64,000 nt of DNA from Accumulibacter phosphatis (GCF_000024165.1 NC_013194.1:496001-560000); one strand, 5' to 3'; counted from the stretch's first letter, positions 24,612 through 34,057 are shown. Numbers and translations: made by a program. The notes: generated by a model from the letters alone, not told the origin.

Positions 24612-25028
24612 TCAGCGCCGGACGTCGACCTGCCAGCCGTCCTTCGTCTTCGTCAGATGCTGAACGGTAAGGACCTGCGGGCTGTCGCGTGCCTCGAGCA
24701 CGGCGTAGCCGCCGGTCAGCTCGACCTTCTCGATCTGCTTGCGTCGCGCCTCACCCTGTGCGCCGCCGCGCATCCGGTCGAGAAACTGCTTGAAGCCGTC
24801 TTCGCCCCAGGTCTTCAGCATGCCGTTCAACTCCTCGAACTTCGCGGCGGTCATGTAGGGCTGCGCGGCGTCGAGCCCGCCGGCGAGCAAGGCCTTCTCG
24901 TAGGCGAGGAAGGCGTCGGCCTGCGCTGACTTCCTCGCCTGCGTACCGGTGAGGGTCTGCGCGTGGCTGGAGGGAATCGCCAGGGCGACTGCGGCGAGAA
25001 CGGCAAGAACTCGAATCATCAGTTTCAT
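24612..25028 (-). CDS. Small exported protein, unknown function
   Basis: 138 aa from the ATG at 25028. A clear signal peptide (IRVLAVLAAVALAIPSSHA, cleavage before QTL) is followed by a helical N-terminal half (QARKSAQADAFLAYEKALLA) and a strand-like end (TGGYAVLEARDSPQVLTVQH) that finishes in TKDGWQVDVRR. This pattern recalls DUF4878/NTF2-like periplasmic folds, where the last strand ends in a 'DGWkV' motif, but I cannot confirm the family. It converges on the SDR gene with a 32-nt gap and follows the MFS gene on the same strand after 224 nt. Confidence 0.75.
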   Translation of the reverse strand: MKLMIRVLAVLAAVALAIPSSHAQTLTGTQARKSAQADAFLAYEKALLAGGLDAAQPYMTAAKFEELNGMLKTWGEDGFKQFLDRMRGGAQGEARRKQIEKVELTGGYAVLEARDSPQVLTVQHLTKTKDGWQVDVRR

Positions 25029-25252
25029 GAAGGCCTCCCTGGCATAGGCGTGTACCCGTTGCTTACCACTGCGCGCTTCTCCAGCCAGTGCCGGTCCTCT
25101 CAAGCTGCTGGTCTCTGCGCTGTCACGAGTATCCGTGCCAGGCACAGCCACTGTCAATCGACAGTGATGCTGGCGTCAAGCGCAGCACGCCGACGGCGCC
25201 GCACACGCCGGTTCGTCGCCGCTCCCTTGTCAGGCCTGGGCGAACCACCGCC

Positions 25253-26761
25253 TTACCGCAGTCTCCCCGGGCGCGCAAGGTCGTTGGTCAAGGGCAGTGG
25301 CGACGTCTGCGGTGTTGCATGGAGCGAGGCACGGCCTGCGCGATTGCGGCTGCCGAGCGCCATGGCGAGCCCGACGACGATCAGGATCGCCGCCACGGCG
25401 AACGTCATTCGCATACCGTGTGCAACGGCTTCGGGATGCGCCATGGTGATGTCGTTCGTCGTCGAGGCGAGCGCGAAAACCGCGCCCATGACCGATGCGC
25501 CGGTGATCAGCCCAAGGTTGCGCGACAGATTGAGCATGCCGGAAACGACTCCCCGCTGGTCCGGGCGGATGTCCGTCATCACGGCAGTGTTGTTGGCCGT
25601 CTGGAACAGTGCATAGCCGACGGTGATGGCGGTGATCGGGGCGATGTAGCCTGGGAGGCCGAACGCCGCCGGCATCCTGGACAGAGTGAAAGCGCCGGCG
25701 GCCATTCCGGCCAGCCCGATGACGGTCATGCGTTGTGCACCGAGACGGTCCGCAAGGCGACCGGCCGGCACGCCGGCCAGCGCGGCGGCGAGCGGACCGA
25801 CCGACACGACGAGCCCGACGAGAGCGGCGTCGAGCCCGAGCGCACGCGTCAGATAGAACGGTCCGACCACCAGCGTCGCCATCATCACCGTCGACACCAG
25901 CGCGCTCATGGCCAGGCTGGCACTCAGCGCGGCATCGCGGAACATCGCCAAGCGCATCAGAGGCGATGCGGCTCTCGTCTCGGCAAGCACGAACAGGCCG
26001 AGGCCGAAGGCGGCGGTCAACAGCAGAGGCAGGTTCACCGGAGCGGATTCGCGGCCTCCGAGCGTCATGGCGAGGGCATAAGCGGCGAGCGTCAGAGCAA
26101 GCAGCAGCGTGCCCACGTGGTCGAAGCTGGCCCGATCGGTTTTCGGCTTGCGGCGATCGACGGGCAGGTAGCGATGCGCGAGAAGAAAAGTCAGGATACC
26201 CAGCGGCAGGTTGACGAGGAAGATGGCCCGCCAACCGAGTCCGGCGATGAGAACGCCGCCGAGCGATGGACCGAGAGCAGTGCCAAGCGCGGACATCGTT
26301 CCGAGCAGCCCCATGGCGCTACCCGTCTTTTCCTTCGCAACCGTCTCACCGACAAAGGCAATGGTGAGAGCCATCATGATGGCCGCTCCGAGGCCCTGCG
26401 CCGCCCGGGCGGCAATCAGCAGCCAAAGCGTCGGTGCGACGCCGCAGAGGAGCGAGGCCGCCGTGAACACGAGGATTCCGGCGAGGAGCAGCCGTCGGCG
26501 GCCGGTGATGTCGCCGAGTCGTCCGACGCTGACGATCAGTGTGGTGATGGCGAGAAGATAGGCGAGGACGACCCACTGGACTTCCGGGAAGGTGGCGCCG
26601 AAGGCCTGTGCCAGCGTCGGCAAACCGACATTGGCGATGCTCGTGCCGAGCGAGGACAGCAACATGGAAAGCGAGAGGCTGGCCAGCGCCCAGCGAGCCG
26701 CAGGACGGTGTTCCGCACTTCCGGCCATTACCGCGTCGGGTCTTGCAATGATTGACTTCAA
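25253..26761 (-). CDS. MFS multidrug-type exporter (DHA2-like, 14 segments)
   Basis: About 502 aa with roughly 14 hydrophobic segments. The conserved MFS features include GRLGDITGRRRLLLAG (motif A) in the loop between helices 2 and 3, AARAAQGLGAAIMM (motif B) and LGPSLGGVLIAGLGWRAIFLVNLP (motif C and beyond), the pattern of the DHA2/EmrB group. Proposed start is a TTG at 26761 with a strong AAGGAGG 5 nt before it; an ATG at 26728 is the alternative. The gene diverges from a LysR-type regulator across 146 nt, the usual arrangement for a regulator controlling the neighbouring transporter. The exported compound is unknown. Confidence 0.93.
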   Translation of the reverse strand: MKSIIARPDAVMAGSAEHRPAARWALASLSLSMLLSSLGTSIANVGLPTLAQAFGATFPEVQWVVLAYLLAITTLIVSVGRLGDITGRRRLLLAGILVFTAASLLCGVAPTLWLLIAARAAQGLGAAIMMALTIAFVGETVAKEKTGSAMGLLGTMSALGTALGPSLGGVLIAGLGWRAIFLVNLPLGILTFLLAHRYLPVDRRKPKTDRASFDHVGTLLLALTLAAYALAMTLGGRESAPVNLPLLLTAAFGLGLFVLAETRAASPLMRLAMFRDAALSASLAMSALVSTVMMATLVVGPFYLTRALGLDAALVGLVVSVGPLAAALAGVPAGRLADRLGAQRMTVIGLAGMAAGAFTLSRMPAAFGLPGYIAPITAITVGYALFQTANNTAVMTDIRPDQRGVVSGMLNLSRNLGLITGASVMGAVFALASTTNDITMAHPEAVAHGMRMTFAVAAILIVVGLAMALGSRNRAGRASLHATPQTSPLPLTNDLARPGRLR

Positions 26762-26907
26762 GAGGACCTCCTTTTCTGCTGGCTCCCGAAATGGAGCTGT
26801 CAGAAACGTACTCTATGCCCTTGTCTGGCATGGCGGAAGACGCACCGGTTGCACTTTATTCGTGTGTCTGACGCCATGTCACGATCAGGCTGTGCTATCG
26901 TCGATGC

Positions 26908-27840
26908 ATGTCGACAGCCGATCTCAACCTGCTGGTCACCCTCGATGTGCTGCTCGCGGAAGGCAGCGTCGCGCGCGCCGCCCAGCGCTTGCGGCTCAGT
27001 CCGTCGGCGATGAGCCGGGCGCTGGCGCGCTTGCGTGCGACAACCGGTGATCCGCTGCTGGTCAGGGCCGGGCGCGGTCTCGTGCCGACACCGCGGGCGC
27101 TCGAACTGCGCGAGCAGGTCGGCCCGCTGGTGCAGGCGGCCGAGGCGGCACTCCGCCCCGTCGAAAAACTCGACCTCGAACGGCTGGTCCGCATGTATAC
27201 GCTGCGGACCAGCGAAGGCTTTGTGGAAAATTTCGGGCCAGATCTCATTGCCCGCGTTGCCGAGCAAGCGCCTGGCGTGCGGCTGTGCTTCGTGCAGAAG
27301 TCGAACAAGAACAGCGCGCCGCTTCGCGACGGAAGCGTCGACCTGGAAACGGGCGTTGTCGGCAAGGCGACGGCGCCGGAACTGCGTGTGCAGGCATTGT
27401 TCCGGGACCGTTTCATCGGCGTCGTGCGAATGGGGCATCCGCTGAGCCAGGGCGAGATGACGCCTCACCGCTATGCGACGGGCAAACACATCCTCGTCTC
27501 ACGCCGGGGGTTCGACAGGGGAATGATCGATGAAGCCCTGAAGCCGCTGGGGCTGGAACGGCAGATCGTCACGATCGTCAGCGGATTTTCGACAGCGCTC
27601 GTTCTCGCCCGAGCGTCGGACCTGATCGCCAGTGTCCCCGAGCGCCACACCGCCAAGCTGCGCGCCGGAATGCACAGTTTTCCCCTGCCGATCGCCACTC
27701 CCGAGATCACGGTTTCCTTGCACTGGCACCCGCGGATGGATGCCGATCCAGCGCATCGTTGGCTGCGCGGGTGTGTTCGCGAGGTTTGCGGCGAGCGGCT
27801 CATCAGGCCATCGATCGACGGAGGCTCTGCCGCAGGCTGA
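26908..27840 (+). CDS. LysR-family transcriptional regulator
   Basis: 310-aa regulator. The N-terminal winged helix-turn-helix (about 5-64) reads LLVTLDVLLAEGSVARAAQR and LSPSAMSRALARLR, followed by the linker and an effector-binding domain of the NodD/NahR-like subgroup (SEGFVENFGPDLIARV, VGKATAPELRVQALFRDRFIG). It is transcribed divergently from the MFS exporter gene, and the intergenic region presumably contains its operator, though I could not fix a specific T-N11-A site. Likely autoregulates and controls the exporter in response to a small molecule. Confidence 0.93.
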   Translation: MSTADLNLLVTLDVLLAEGSVARAAQRLRLSPSAMSRALARLRATTGDPLLVRAGRGLVPTPRALELREQVGPLVQAAEAALRPVEKLDLERLVRMYTLRTSEGFVENFGPDLIARVAEQAPGVRLCFVQKSNKNSAPLRDGSVDLETGVVGKATAPELRVQALFRDRFIGVVRMGHPLSQGEMTPHRYATGKHILVSRRGFDRGMIDEALKPLGLERQIVTIVSGFSTALVLARASDLIASVPERHTAKLRAGMHSFPLPIATPEITVSLHWHPRMDADPAHRWLRGCVREVCGERLIRPSIDGGSAAG

Positions 27841-27894
27841 AATGCCATTGCGGGAATGAACGGCGCCTGCAGTCATCCAGCAGGCGTACCAGGC

Positions 27895-27926
27895 GTAGGT
27901 TGGGCTGAGGAACGAAGCCCAACACC
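27895..27926. repeat. REP-like palindromic element
   Basis: The element gtaggttgggctgagg plus its continuation holds a perfect 7-bp inverted repeat, ttgggct (27900-27906) and agcccaa (27916-27922), around a 9-nt loop. The GTAGGTTGGGCT...AGCCCAACA type is a well-known REP form found next to REP-associated tyrosine transposases in proteobacteria. A transposase remnant of exactly that type lies about 50 nt away. Confidence 0.7.
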
Positions 27927-27974
27927 ATTCGCCGTTGCCTGGCCCCTCTCGACGCGCCTTCATTGACGCTGCCC

Positions 27975-28150
27975 CCGGTCAGCGCCGACGATTCCCCATT
28001 CAATGGGCGCATGCAGCGGCGAGCACAGCCGGGCGGTCGGTTGCCTGACCTAGCCGTGCTTGGCCGGATTGACGTGGAGATGGTCGACATGGCGTTCGAG
28101 ATCGGTCTCGTCACGCATCGGGTGTGCCCACCATGGCCGTGGCCGGACAG
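27975..28150 (-). pseudogene. Remnant of a REP-associated tyrosine transposase (IS200-like/RAYT)
   Basis: One minus-strand frame reads HPMRDETDLERHVDHLHVNP and continues AKHG, then an in-frame TAG, then VRQPTARLCSPLHAPIEWG. This matches the C-terminal part of RAYT proteins (RDExDxxxHVDYIHxNPVKHGLV...W..SxFH). Only the C-terminal portion is present, it is interrupted by a stop, and there is no N-terminal HUH domain, so it is a decayed fragment. Confidence 0.72.
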
Positions 28151-28164
28151 CGCGTTCCAGTGTT

Positions 28165-28375
28165 CTACTGGCTCGGGCACTTGCATGTCCCTGGCCATCA
28201 CCGGGACTGGCAGGCACAGGCCGCTCCGCTCGTCAGGAAAACGTCGGCGGAGGGTCGCCAGGCCATCGTGATTGGAGTGGCTTCTGGCGGCAATGAAGCG
28301 GCAGGCCACCGAATGGCGAGTCGCCCGCTTCGACTCGCGGGCGGAGAGAATGCCCGTGGTGTAGCCATAGGCGGC
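28165..28375 (-). pseudogene. Remnant of an IS1182-like transposase
   Basis: A minus-strand frame reads AYGYTTGILSARESKRATRH and then VACRFIAARSHSNHDGLATL, RRRF and MARDMQ. This is the characteristic early region of IS1182-family transposases (Y.YTTGI.SsRk.eratydsvafRFia.n.hpdHdtlatfRrRF). It breaks off before the next conserved block (LGTIALDGTK) and joins the RAYT remnant. No start, catalytic core or terminal inverted repeats are visible. Confidence 0.7.
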
Positions 28376-28708
28376 AGCAGGCCGTTGAGCTTGCGATCGG
28401 TGACGATGACGCCGTATATGGCGGACCTCGGTGGCCTGGACGGACATCATGCTTCATACCCACGCGGCAGGTAGCAAGCTGGAAGTCCGACAGACTGCTG
28501 GTTTTCGGGATGAAGGAGATCCCGAGCGACGCGAGCCTGTGCTGCGCCCCGGCGCATCTGGCGCCGCATCTGGGCGCCGGCAGGCAGAGATCACTCGCGA
28601 GTGGATCTCCCTCTGGCGCTGGACTATATTGAAATCATAGCCACACCGTTGGTGTGGGGGATAGCGTGTCGTTGCCGCCTGGTGTCGGACGTTCAAGGGG
28701 GGGAAATC
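28376..28708. other. Gap between the transposase remnants and the first modular exported-protein gene
   Basis: No gene is supported on either strand. The AT-rich spot ggactatattgaaatcatag (28620-28639) about 70-90 nt before the ATG at 28709 could hold the promoter of the following two-gene unit, but a -35/-10 pair is not clear. Confidence 0.4.
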
Positions 28709-29947
28709 ATGTTTGGCAACAAGCTGAGGATCGGCCGGGGATCGTGCCGGGACGGAAAGGTGGCCATACTGATCAGAACAGCCGTTGCCGGGTTGGCTGT
28801 CAGCTTGCTGATGCACGCCACTTCGCTCTATTTCGGCCAAGGATCGTCAATTGCCGCGGGCAGCAAGCCACCTGCATTGATGACTTATCCGAATCAGGTT
28901 GTCCGGACCGATAAACCCGGTCAGATCGGTCTGTGGATCGAAGGTGAGGATTGGCAGTTGCGCGTCGACATGCCCGGCTTCGTGGATGTCGAGTGGCCAT
29001 TCACTTCTCCTTCTCAGTTCCTTTACATGACGAACCCCATCTTGCAGACACCGGTCAGCATCTTCGCCGAGCGCGTAGCCGGCGCCGACAGCGAAGAGTC
29101 CTGTCGCAGGCACTACGCGGCCTCTTTCGAGCAGGCGCATGAGGCGAAGGCGCGCGCACTCGGCGACCGTGGCACGACCGGGCCGCTCTCCGAGTTCAGC
29201 GCCAACGGAAAGATTCTGCAGGCGTATGAGTTTGGCGTTGGGTCGGATTACCACGCGAAAGCACTCCACTGGTTACCGTATTACCAGGGATTTTGTTTCG
29301 ACTTTCACTTCACCGTATCGAGTCCGTCCGCCGAGAAGGAAGTCCTGCGCATCCTCGATTCCGTCACCTATCTGGCGCAGAAGCCAAGGAACACGGACGT
29401 CGAGCGCCTGTTCTATCTGTACCACTTCCGGATTCGCCTCAGCGTTCCGATCGACTGGCGCTGGGGCTTTCGGCCGCCGCCCGGGGGTCCGATCGGTGGA
29501 ATCGAACTGCGTCAGCCTGAAAAAGGTGAGGTCTTCTCGTTCTTGATCTCTCCGCTCGGCACAGTAAAGTCGGCGGAAGACCACACGGTCGATATGACCA
29601 AGGAGAGGCGGCAATCCAAGCTGGAACGGGGCGAAGTGCTCAGTCCCGTGCGCAGCAAGTGCAGCGCGGAAGTCTGCTTCAGCTACTACGATGTGACCAT
29701 CCGTGGCGACGAACCCCAGTATTCGCAGGGTTTCGCGACCTACGGGCTCAGGTATCACCGCGACGGGTTCGTGAGACTTGGTGATAGCATCGTGGGCATC
29801 TCCCTCTTGTATAGCGACGGCGGCACGGCGGCTGCCGATCATCTCACGGAGAAAATCACCCAGGCAAAGGTGCTCGATCTCAAGGAGTTCCGCAACAAGG
29901 TTGAGCGCGGGGATGTCAAGGAACTGATGAAGAAAATCCCGAAGTGA
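28709..29947 (+). CDS. Exported protein of an unrecognised modular family (copy 1)
   Basis: 412 aa from the ATG at 28709 (AAGGGGGGG upstream). A hydrophobic signal segment (TAVAGLAVSLLMHATSLYFG) is followed by two modules. Module A (about 60-235) has IGLWIEGEDWQLRVDMPGF, FAERVAGADSEESCRRHYA and WLPYYQGFCFDFHF. Module B (about 250-400) has RIRLSVPIDWRWGFRPPP, a Cys pair (RSKCSAEVCFSYYD) and VGISLLYSDGG. Both modules recur in the next gene. I know no family with this signature. The Cys residues and signal peptide point to a periplasmic or secreted, possibly disulfide-bonded protein. Confidence 0.82.
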   Translation: MFGNKLRIGRGSCRDGKVAILIRTAVAGLAVSLLMHATSLYFGQGSSIAAGSKPPALMTYPNQVVRTDKPGQIGLWIEGEDWQLRVDMPGFVDVEWPFTSPSQFLYMTNPILQTPVSIFAERVAGADSEESCRRHYAASFEQAHEAKARALGDRGTTGPLSEFSANGKILQAYEFGVGSDYHAKALHWLPYYQGFCFDFHFTVSSPSAEKEVLRILDSVTYLAQKPRNTDVERLFYLYHFRIRLSVPIDWRWGFRPPPGGPIGGIELRQPEKGEVFSFLISPLGTVKSAEDHTVDMTKERRQSKLERGEVLSPVRSKCSAEVCFSYYDVTIRGDEPQYSQGFATYGLRYHRDGFVRLGDSIVGISLLYSDGGTAAADHLTEKITQAKVLDLKEFRNKVERGDVKELMKKIPK

Positions 29948-30032
29948 TGGCCGAAGCGCCGGCCGGATGATTTTGCGGTGATGGATCTTGCTGCCAGTGG
30001 AAATCGGCGGCTATAAGGGAGCGGAAGAGGAG

Positions 30033-31808
30033 ATGATCTTCTCGAGTTGGTTGGGAGACATCCGCGAAGTGATTCGGCCACGGCAAACTGCGGCAGCGCG
30101 GGCGATCCGGATCACGCGTCTGGCGCTCCTCTTCGGAGTGGTGTTGCGTGTCGCCTGCGGGTTGGCTTGGGCCAGTGAAGAGGATGCCTCGAAGTCGGGC
30201 ACGGCGTCCTTCCGAGTCTTCCCCAATCAGGTCTTCACCACCGGCAAGCCTGGGCAACTGGGCCTCTACATCGGGGGGGAGGACTGGCATCTCCTGATCG
30301 ACATGCCCGGCTACGAACGAATCTCCGAAGTCGGCAAGCCGCCGGAGTTTTTCATGCCCGAGCACTTCCTCTTCATGCGGCATCCCGCTTCAGGCACGAC
30401 GGCAAGCATCCTGGCTGAGAAGGTGCCCGGCGCCGACGGCGAGCGAGCGTGTCGCGAGTGGCACGCACCTTACACCAGCAAAGCCCGCGATCAGACGGCC
30501 CGCCACGTGGGCAACCGGGGAACCGTCGGAAAGGTCGTCGAGGTCGAAAGACATGGGAAGCGGCTACAGGTCTTCGATTCGGAGGATCGGCAGTTTGGCC
30601 CGCGCCAGGCGATCTTCTGGTTTCCCTGGTATCGCGGCCATTGCTTCGACATCCATTTCAATGTCACCAGCCCGGTCGCCGAGGAAGAGGCCTTGAAGAT
30701 CTTCGATTCGCTGACCTATGTTCCAGGAAAGCCAGTCGGCGTCGAGATCAGCCGGGGATTTGGCTTTGCTGGCCGTACGTTGATGCGCTTGAGCGTTCCG
30801 ATTGCGTGGCAGTACCGCCATCGGCCAGGGCCGCCGGGGCCCGTCGGCGGAGCCGAACTGCTGCCGTCGTCGACGCCGATCGCCTCCTTCCTGGTCTTTC
30901 CCCTCGGCACGAGAAGCCCCGGTGTCCGCGAGCGCTCGCTGCATGATGAGGTGGAAGCGAACCGCCGATCGATCGAGCGCAGGATGCAGTTCGTTTCGCC
31001 CGTTCGCCAAGTCTGCTCGACGGGGACTTGCGTCTACTTCTTTGACCTTTCGGTCGGTCCGTTCCTGTCGTCTGATCCTCACAGCTACGAGTACCACAGG
31101 CAAGGATGGGCCGACTTCGACGGGAGGATCATGGGCCTGTCGCTGCTCTACCGCGATGACAGCAAGGAGGACGCCCAACGCATGACGGAAGCGTTCAGCC
31201 GGGCTCAGGTCGCCGATCTCGCCGTTTCGAGCCCTCGTCCGGCCGCGACCTGCAGCAATCCCGCAGCGCTGAGCGCAGGGAAGAAGCTGGTCTTCACGAC
31301 GGGCCAGCAGGGCCAGCTGGGACTCCACCTCGAAGGCGAGGACTGGCACCTGCTGGTCGATATGCCCGGCTTCGAGCCTGACGACAGCGGGGCGGCGGAC
31401 TGCACCGACGTGTTCCTCGGCATGAGCAACCAGAGCACCGGCATCAAGGTGAGTGTCGCTGCCGAGCGAGTCGATGGACCCACCGATGCCGAATCCTGCC
31501 GCCGACACTACGCGACGAGGCTCCAGCAAACCCGGGACGCGATCGCCAGGGACACGCCTGAGAGCGGGATCGTCGGGCCGGTCGTTGACGTCGAAATGAA
31601 TGGAAAGATCGTCCAGCTCGTCAAGGCAAGGCCTCCAAAGTCCCAGGTGGGCGGGCCGGACGTCGAGGTAAAGTTGCTGAACTGGTTTCCCTATTATCGG
31701 GGCTTCTGCTTCACCTTTTTCTTGGTGTTCCAGGCTGCCGAGGCCGAAAAGGAAGTTCAGCGCTTCCTCGATTCGGTGACGTACGTCAACCATCCGCCGC
31801 CGCGCTGA
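30033..31808 (+). CDS. Exported protein of the same modular family (copy 2, with three modules)
   Basis: 591 aa from the ATG at 30033; a TTG at 29988 is possible. A signal peptide (ALLFGVVLRVACGLAWA) is followed by module A (LGLYIGGEDWHLLIDMPGY, AEKVPGADGERACREWHA, WFPWYRGHCFDIHFNV), module B (LMRLSVPIAWQYRHRPGPP, RQVCSTGTCVYFFD) and a second module A (LGLHLEGEDWHLLVDMPGF, AAERVDGPTDAESCRRHYA, NWFPYYRGFCFTFFLV). The repeats show internal domain duplication on top of gene duplication. It starts 85 nt after copy 1 on the same strand, so the two likely share a transcript. Function unknown. Confidence 0.82.
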   Translation: MIFSSWLGDIREVIRPRQTAAARAIRITRLALLFGVVLRVACGLAWASEEDASKSGTASFRVFPNQVFTTGKPGQLGLYIGGEDWHLLIDMPGYERISEVGKPPEFFMPEHFLFMRHPASGTTASILAEKVPGADGERACREWHAPYTSKARDQTARHVGNRGTVGKVVEVERHGKRLQVFDSEDRQFGPRQAIFWFPWYRGHCFDIHFNVTSPVAEEEALKIFDSLTYVPGKPVGVEISRGFGFAGRTLMRLSVPIAWQYRHRPGPPGPVGGAELLPSSTPIASFLVFPLGTRSPGVRERSLHDEVEANRRSIERRMQFVSPVRQVCSTGTCVYFFDLSVGPFLSSDPHSYEYHRQGWADFDGRIMGLSLLYRDDSKEDAQRMTEAFSRAQVADLAVSSPRPAATCSNPAALSAGKKLVFTTGQQGQLGLHLEGEDWHLLVDMPGFEPDDSGAADCTDVFLGMSNQSTGIKVSVAAERVDGPTDAESCRRHYATRLQQTRDAIARDTPESGIVGPVVDVEMNGKIVQLVKARPPKSQVGGPDVEVKLLNWFPYYRGFCFTFFLVFQAAEAEKEVQRFLDSVTYVNHPPPR

Positions 31809-31852
31809 CATGCGCGCTACGGGCAATCCGCCAATCCGCGAGCCTCAGGAAC

Positions 31853-34057
31853 TCAGGAGCCCGCTTCGCGTAGCTGAGCCTCCAGCCCTGCCGCATCGCT
31901 CACCGGCAGTTTGCAGCGTCCGTGACGGCAAACATACGCGGTAGGGCGGCCACCCTGCGCGACCTTGTCGCCAACAAAGGGGATCGTTTGCGCCAGCGCG
32001 GCGACAGCCGATTCCGGCGCGGCGGCGAGCGCGCGGGCGGGCAGGAAATGCCGACCCACGACGGCCAGCAGGGGCGCTGCCGCAGCAGCCGCGCTATCCG
32101 GCCAGACGACGGCGATCTGGCGCGGCGTGGTGGCCAGGAAATCGACGGCCAAGAGGGCCTCGGTCATGGCGATCGGCCGCTCGCCGAGTACCCTGGCATG
32201 GGCACGCAGGCCGCGTTCGGCGATCTGGCGCCAGCGCTCGTCGTCGGTGAGCACGCCGAGGCGGAGCGCGTTGAGCAGGGCGACCGAGGTTCCGGAAGGT
32301 TCGGCGCCGTCGTAGGCGGGCTTCTCGCGCGCGATCAAGCTCTCGTGCGCCTCGCTGCTCATGAACCAGGCGCCCGCCGGATCGGCGAACAGGTGCTCGG
32401 TGGTCTCGGCCAGCGCCAGGGCGTCGCGCAGGTGGCGCACGTCGAAGGTGGCTTCGTAGAGGTCGATGAGGCCCGCCGCGAGGAAGGCATGGTCGTCCAG
32501 GAAGGCCGCTTGCCGTGCCTGACCGTCCTTGAAGCTGCGCCGGAGTCCGCCGTCGGCGCCGCGCAGGTGAGTAAGAACGAAATCCGCCGCGCGCACCGCC
32601 GCGGCGACGTAGCGCGGCGCGTCGAGAACCCGTCCGGCAACGGCGAGGGCCGAGATCATCAGCCCGTTCCAGCCAGCGAGGATCTTCTCGTCGCGCAAGG
32701 GCGGCGTGCGCCTGGCGCGTACCGCGTATAGCCTGGCGCGCGCAGCGGCCAGCGCTTCCCAGGCGGCTTCGTCGGGACGCGGCACATTGAGGATGGTGTG
32801 GCCTTCCCAGTTGCCGCCCGGGTGCACGTCATAGTGGGCAAGGAAATGTTCGGTCGTGTCGCCGTCGCCGAGAGCGTCCAGTTCGCGCCGGATCTCGTCC
32901 TCGCGCCAGACGAAGAAGCGTCCTTCCTCGCCTTCCGAATCCGCATCGGTTGCCGAGTAGAAGCCGCCGCCGGCGTCCGTCATCTCGCGCAGGATGTAGT
33001 CGCAGGTCTCGCGCGCGACGCGGGCGAAGTCCGCGCGGTCGGTGACCTGAAACGCCTCGGCGTAGGCCACGACCAGCAGGGCGTTGTCGTAGAGCATCTT
33101 TTCGAAATGCGGGACCAGCCAGCGGACGTCGGTGGAGTAGCGGTGAAAGCCTCCGCCAAGCTGATCGTAGAGGCCGCCGGCGGCCATCTTTTCCAGCGTC
33201 AGGGTCGCCATGCGCAGTGCGTCGGCATCGCCGGTGCGCTGGTGATAGCGCAGTAGCAGGCGCACCGGGATGTGCGAAGGGAACTTCGGCGCCCGGCTCA
33301 GGCCGCCGTGCCGGGCGTCGAATGACTGCCGGTAATGCGCGACGGTGGCGTCGATGACGTCGCCGGCGGGCAAGCCGATGGCAGCGTCGGCGCCGCCCGT
33401 TCCGTACGCGCCCTGCATGTCGTGGCGAATCGCCTCCACCAGCGCCGTGCACGCCTGCCCGACACGCTCGGGGTCGCGATGGAAAGTGTCGGACAAGGCG
33501 CCGAGCAGCGGCAGGAAACCACGCTGGCCGTCGCGGCCGCCGTCGCGCGGCGGGAAGTAGGTGCCGCCGAAAAAGGGTTCGCGCGCCGCGGTCAGCCAGA
33601 CGCTCATCGGCCAGCCGCCGGCGCCGGTCAGTTGCTGCACGGCGCTCATGTAGACGGCGTCGATGTCGGGACGCTCCTCGCGATCGACCTTGATGGCGAC
33701 GTAGTGGCGGTTGAGGAAGCGGGCGATCGCCTCGTCCTCGAAGGACTCGGCCTCCATCACGTGGCACCAGTGACAGGTCGAATAGCCGATCGACAGGAAC
33801 ACGGGCCGGCCGAGCCGCCGCGCTTCGGCGAACGCCTCGTCACCCCAGGGGAACCAGTTCACCGGGTTGTGCGCGTGCTGCAGCAGGTAGGGGCTGGTCT
33901 CCAGCGCCAGTCGGTTGATGAACAGCGGGCGGCCGTCGGCGTCGAGGTGATGCGTGCGCGGCACATAGGCCGGCCCGCGCAGGGCAATCGCGCCGGCAAG
34001 CCGCGCTTGCAGCTCGGCGGCAAGCGGGTCGGCTCCGGGGGGCGTAGCATCAGGCAT
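31853..34057 (-). CDS. Thioredoxin-domain protein of the YyaL/DUF255 family
   Basis: 734 aa from the ATG at 34057 with GAGGAG 6 nt upstream. The N-terminal thioredoxin-like domain contains NRLALETSPYLLQHAHNPVN, WFPWGDEAFAEAR and the redox site GYSTCHWCHVME. It is followed by a long six-hairpin glycosidase-like (alpha/alpha toroid) domain, in which DQLGGGFHRYSTD and PHFEKMLYDNALL are conserved. Bacterial members (YyaL) and eukaryotic SPATA20 share this layout, but their biochemical role is not settled. It is transcribed divergently from the ergothioneine genes. Annotation of the family is secure, function is not. Confidence 0.93.
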   Translation of the reverse strand: MPDATPPGADPLAAELQARLAGAIALRGPAYVPRTHHLDADGRPLFINRLALETSPYLLQHAHNPVNWFPWGDEAFAEARRLGRPVFLSIGYSTCHWCHVMEAESFEDEAIARFLNRHYVAIKVDREERPDIDAVYMSAVQQLTGAGGWPMSVWLTAAREPFFGGTYFPPRDGGRDGQRGFLPLLGALSDTFHRDPERVGQACTALVEAIRHDMQGAYGTGGADAAIGLPAGDVIDATVAHYRQSFDARHGGLSRAPKFPSHIPVRLLLRYHQRTGDADALRMATLTLEKMAAGGLYDQLGGGFHRYSTDVRWLVPHFEKMLYDNALLVVAYAEAFQVTDRADFARVARETCDYILREMTDAGGGFYSATDADSEGEEGRFFVWREDEIRRELDALGDGDTTEHFLAHYDVHPGGNWEGHTILNVPRPDEAAWEALAAARARLYAVRARRTPPLRDEKILAGWNGLMISALAVAGRVLDAPRYVAAAVRAADFVLTHLRGADGGLRRSFKDGQARQAAFLDDHAFLAAGLIDLYEATFDVRHLRDALALAETTEHLFADPAGAWFMSSEAHESLIAREKPAYDGAEPSGTSVALLNALRLGVLTDDERWRQIAERGLRAHARVLGERPIAMTEALLAVDFLATTPRQIAVVWPDSAAAAAAPLLAVVGRHFLPARALAAAPESAVAALAQTIPFVGDKVAQGGRPTAYVCRHGRCKLPVSDAAGLEAQLREAGS

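Noticed and set aside
25088..26755. Plus-strand open frame of 555 codons opposite the MFS exporter
   Set aside because: The minus strand encodes a full MFS protein with motifs A to C; the plus-strand product is a hydrophilic Arg/Gly/Glu-rich shadow.
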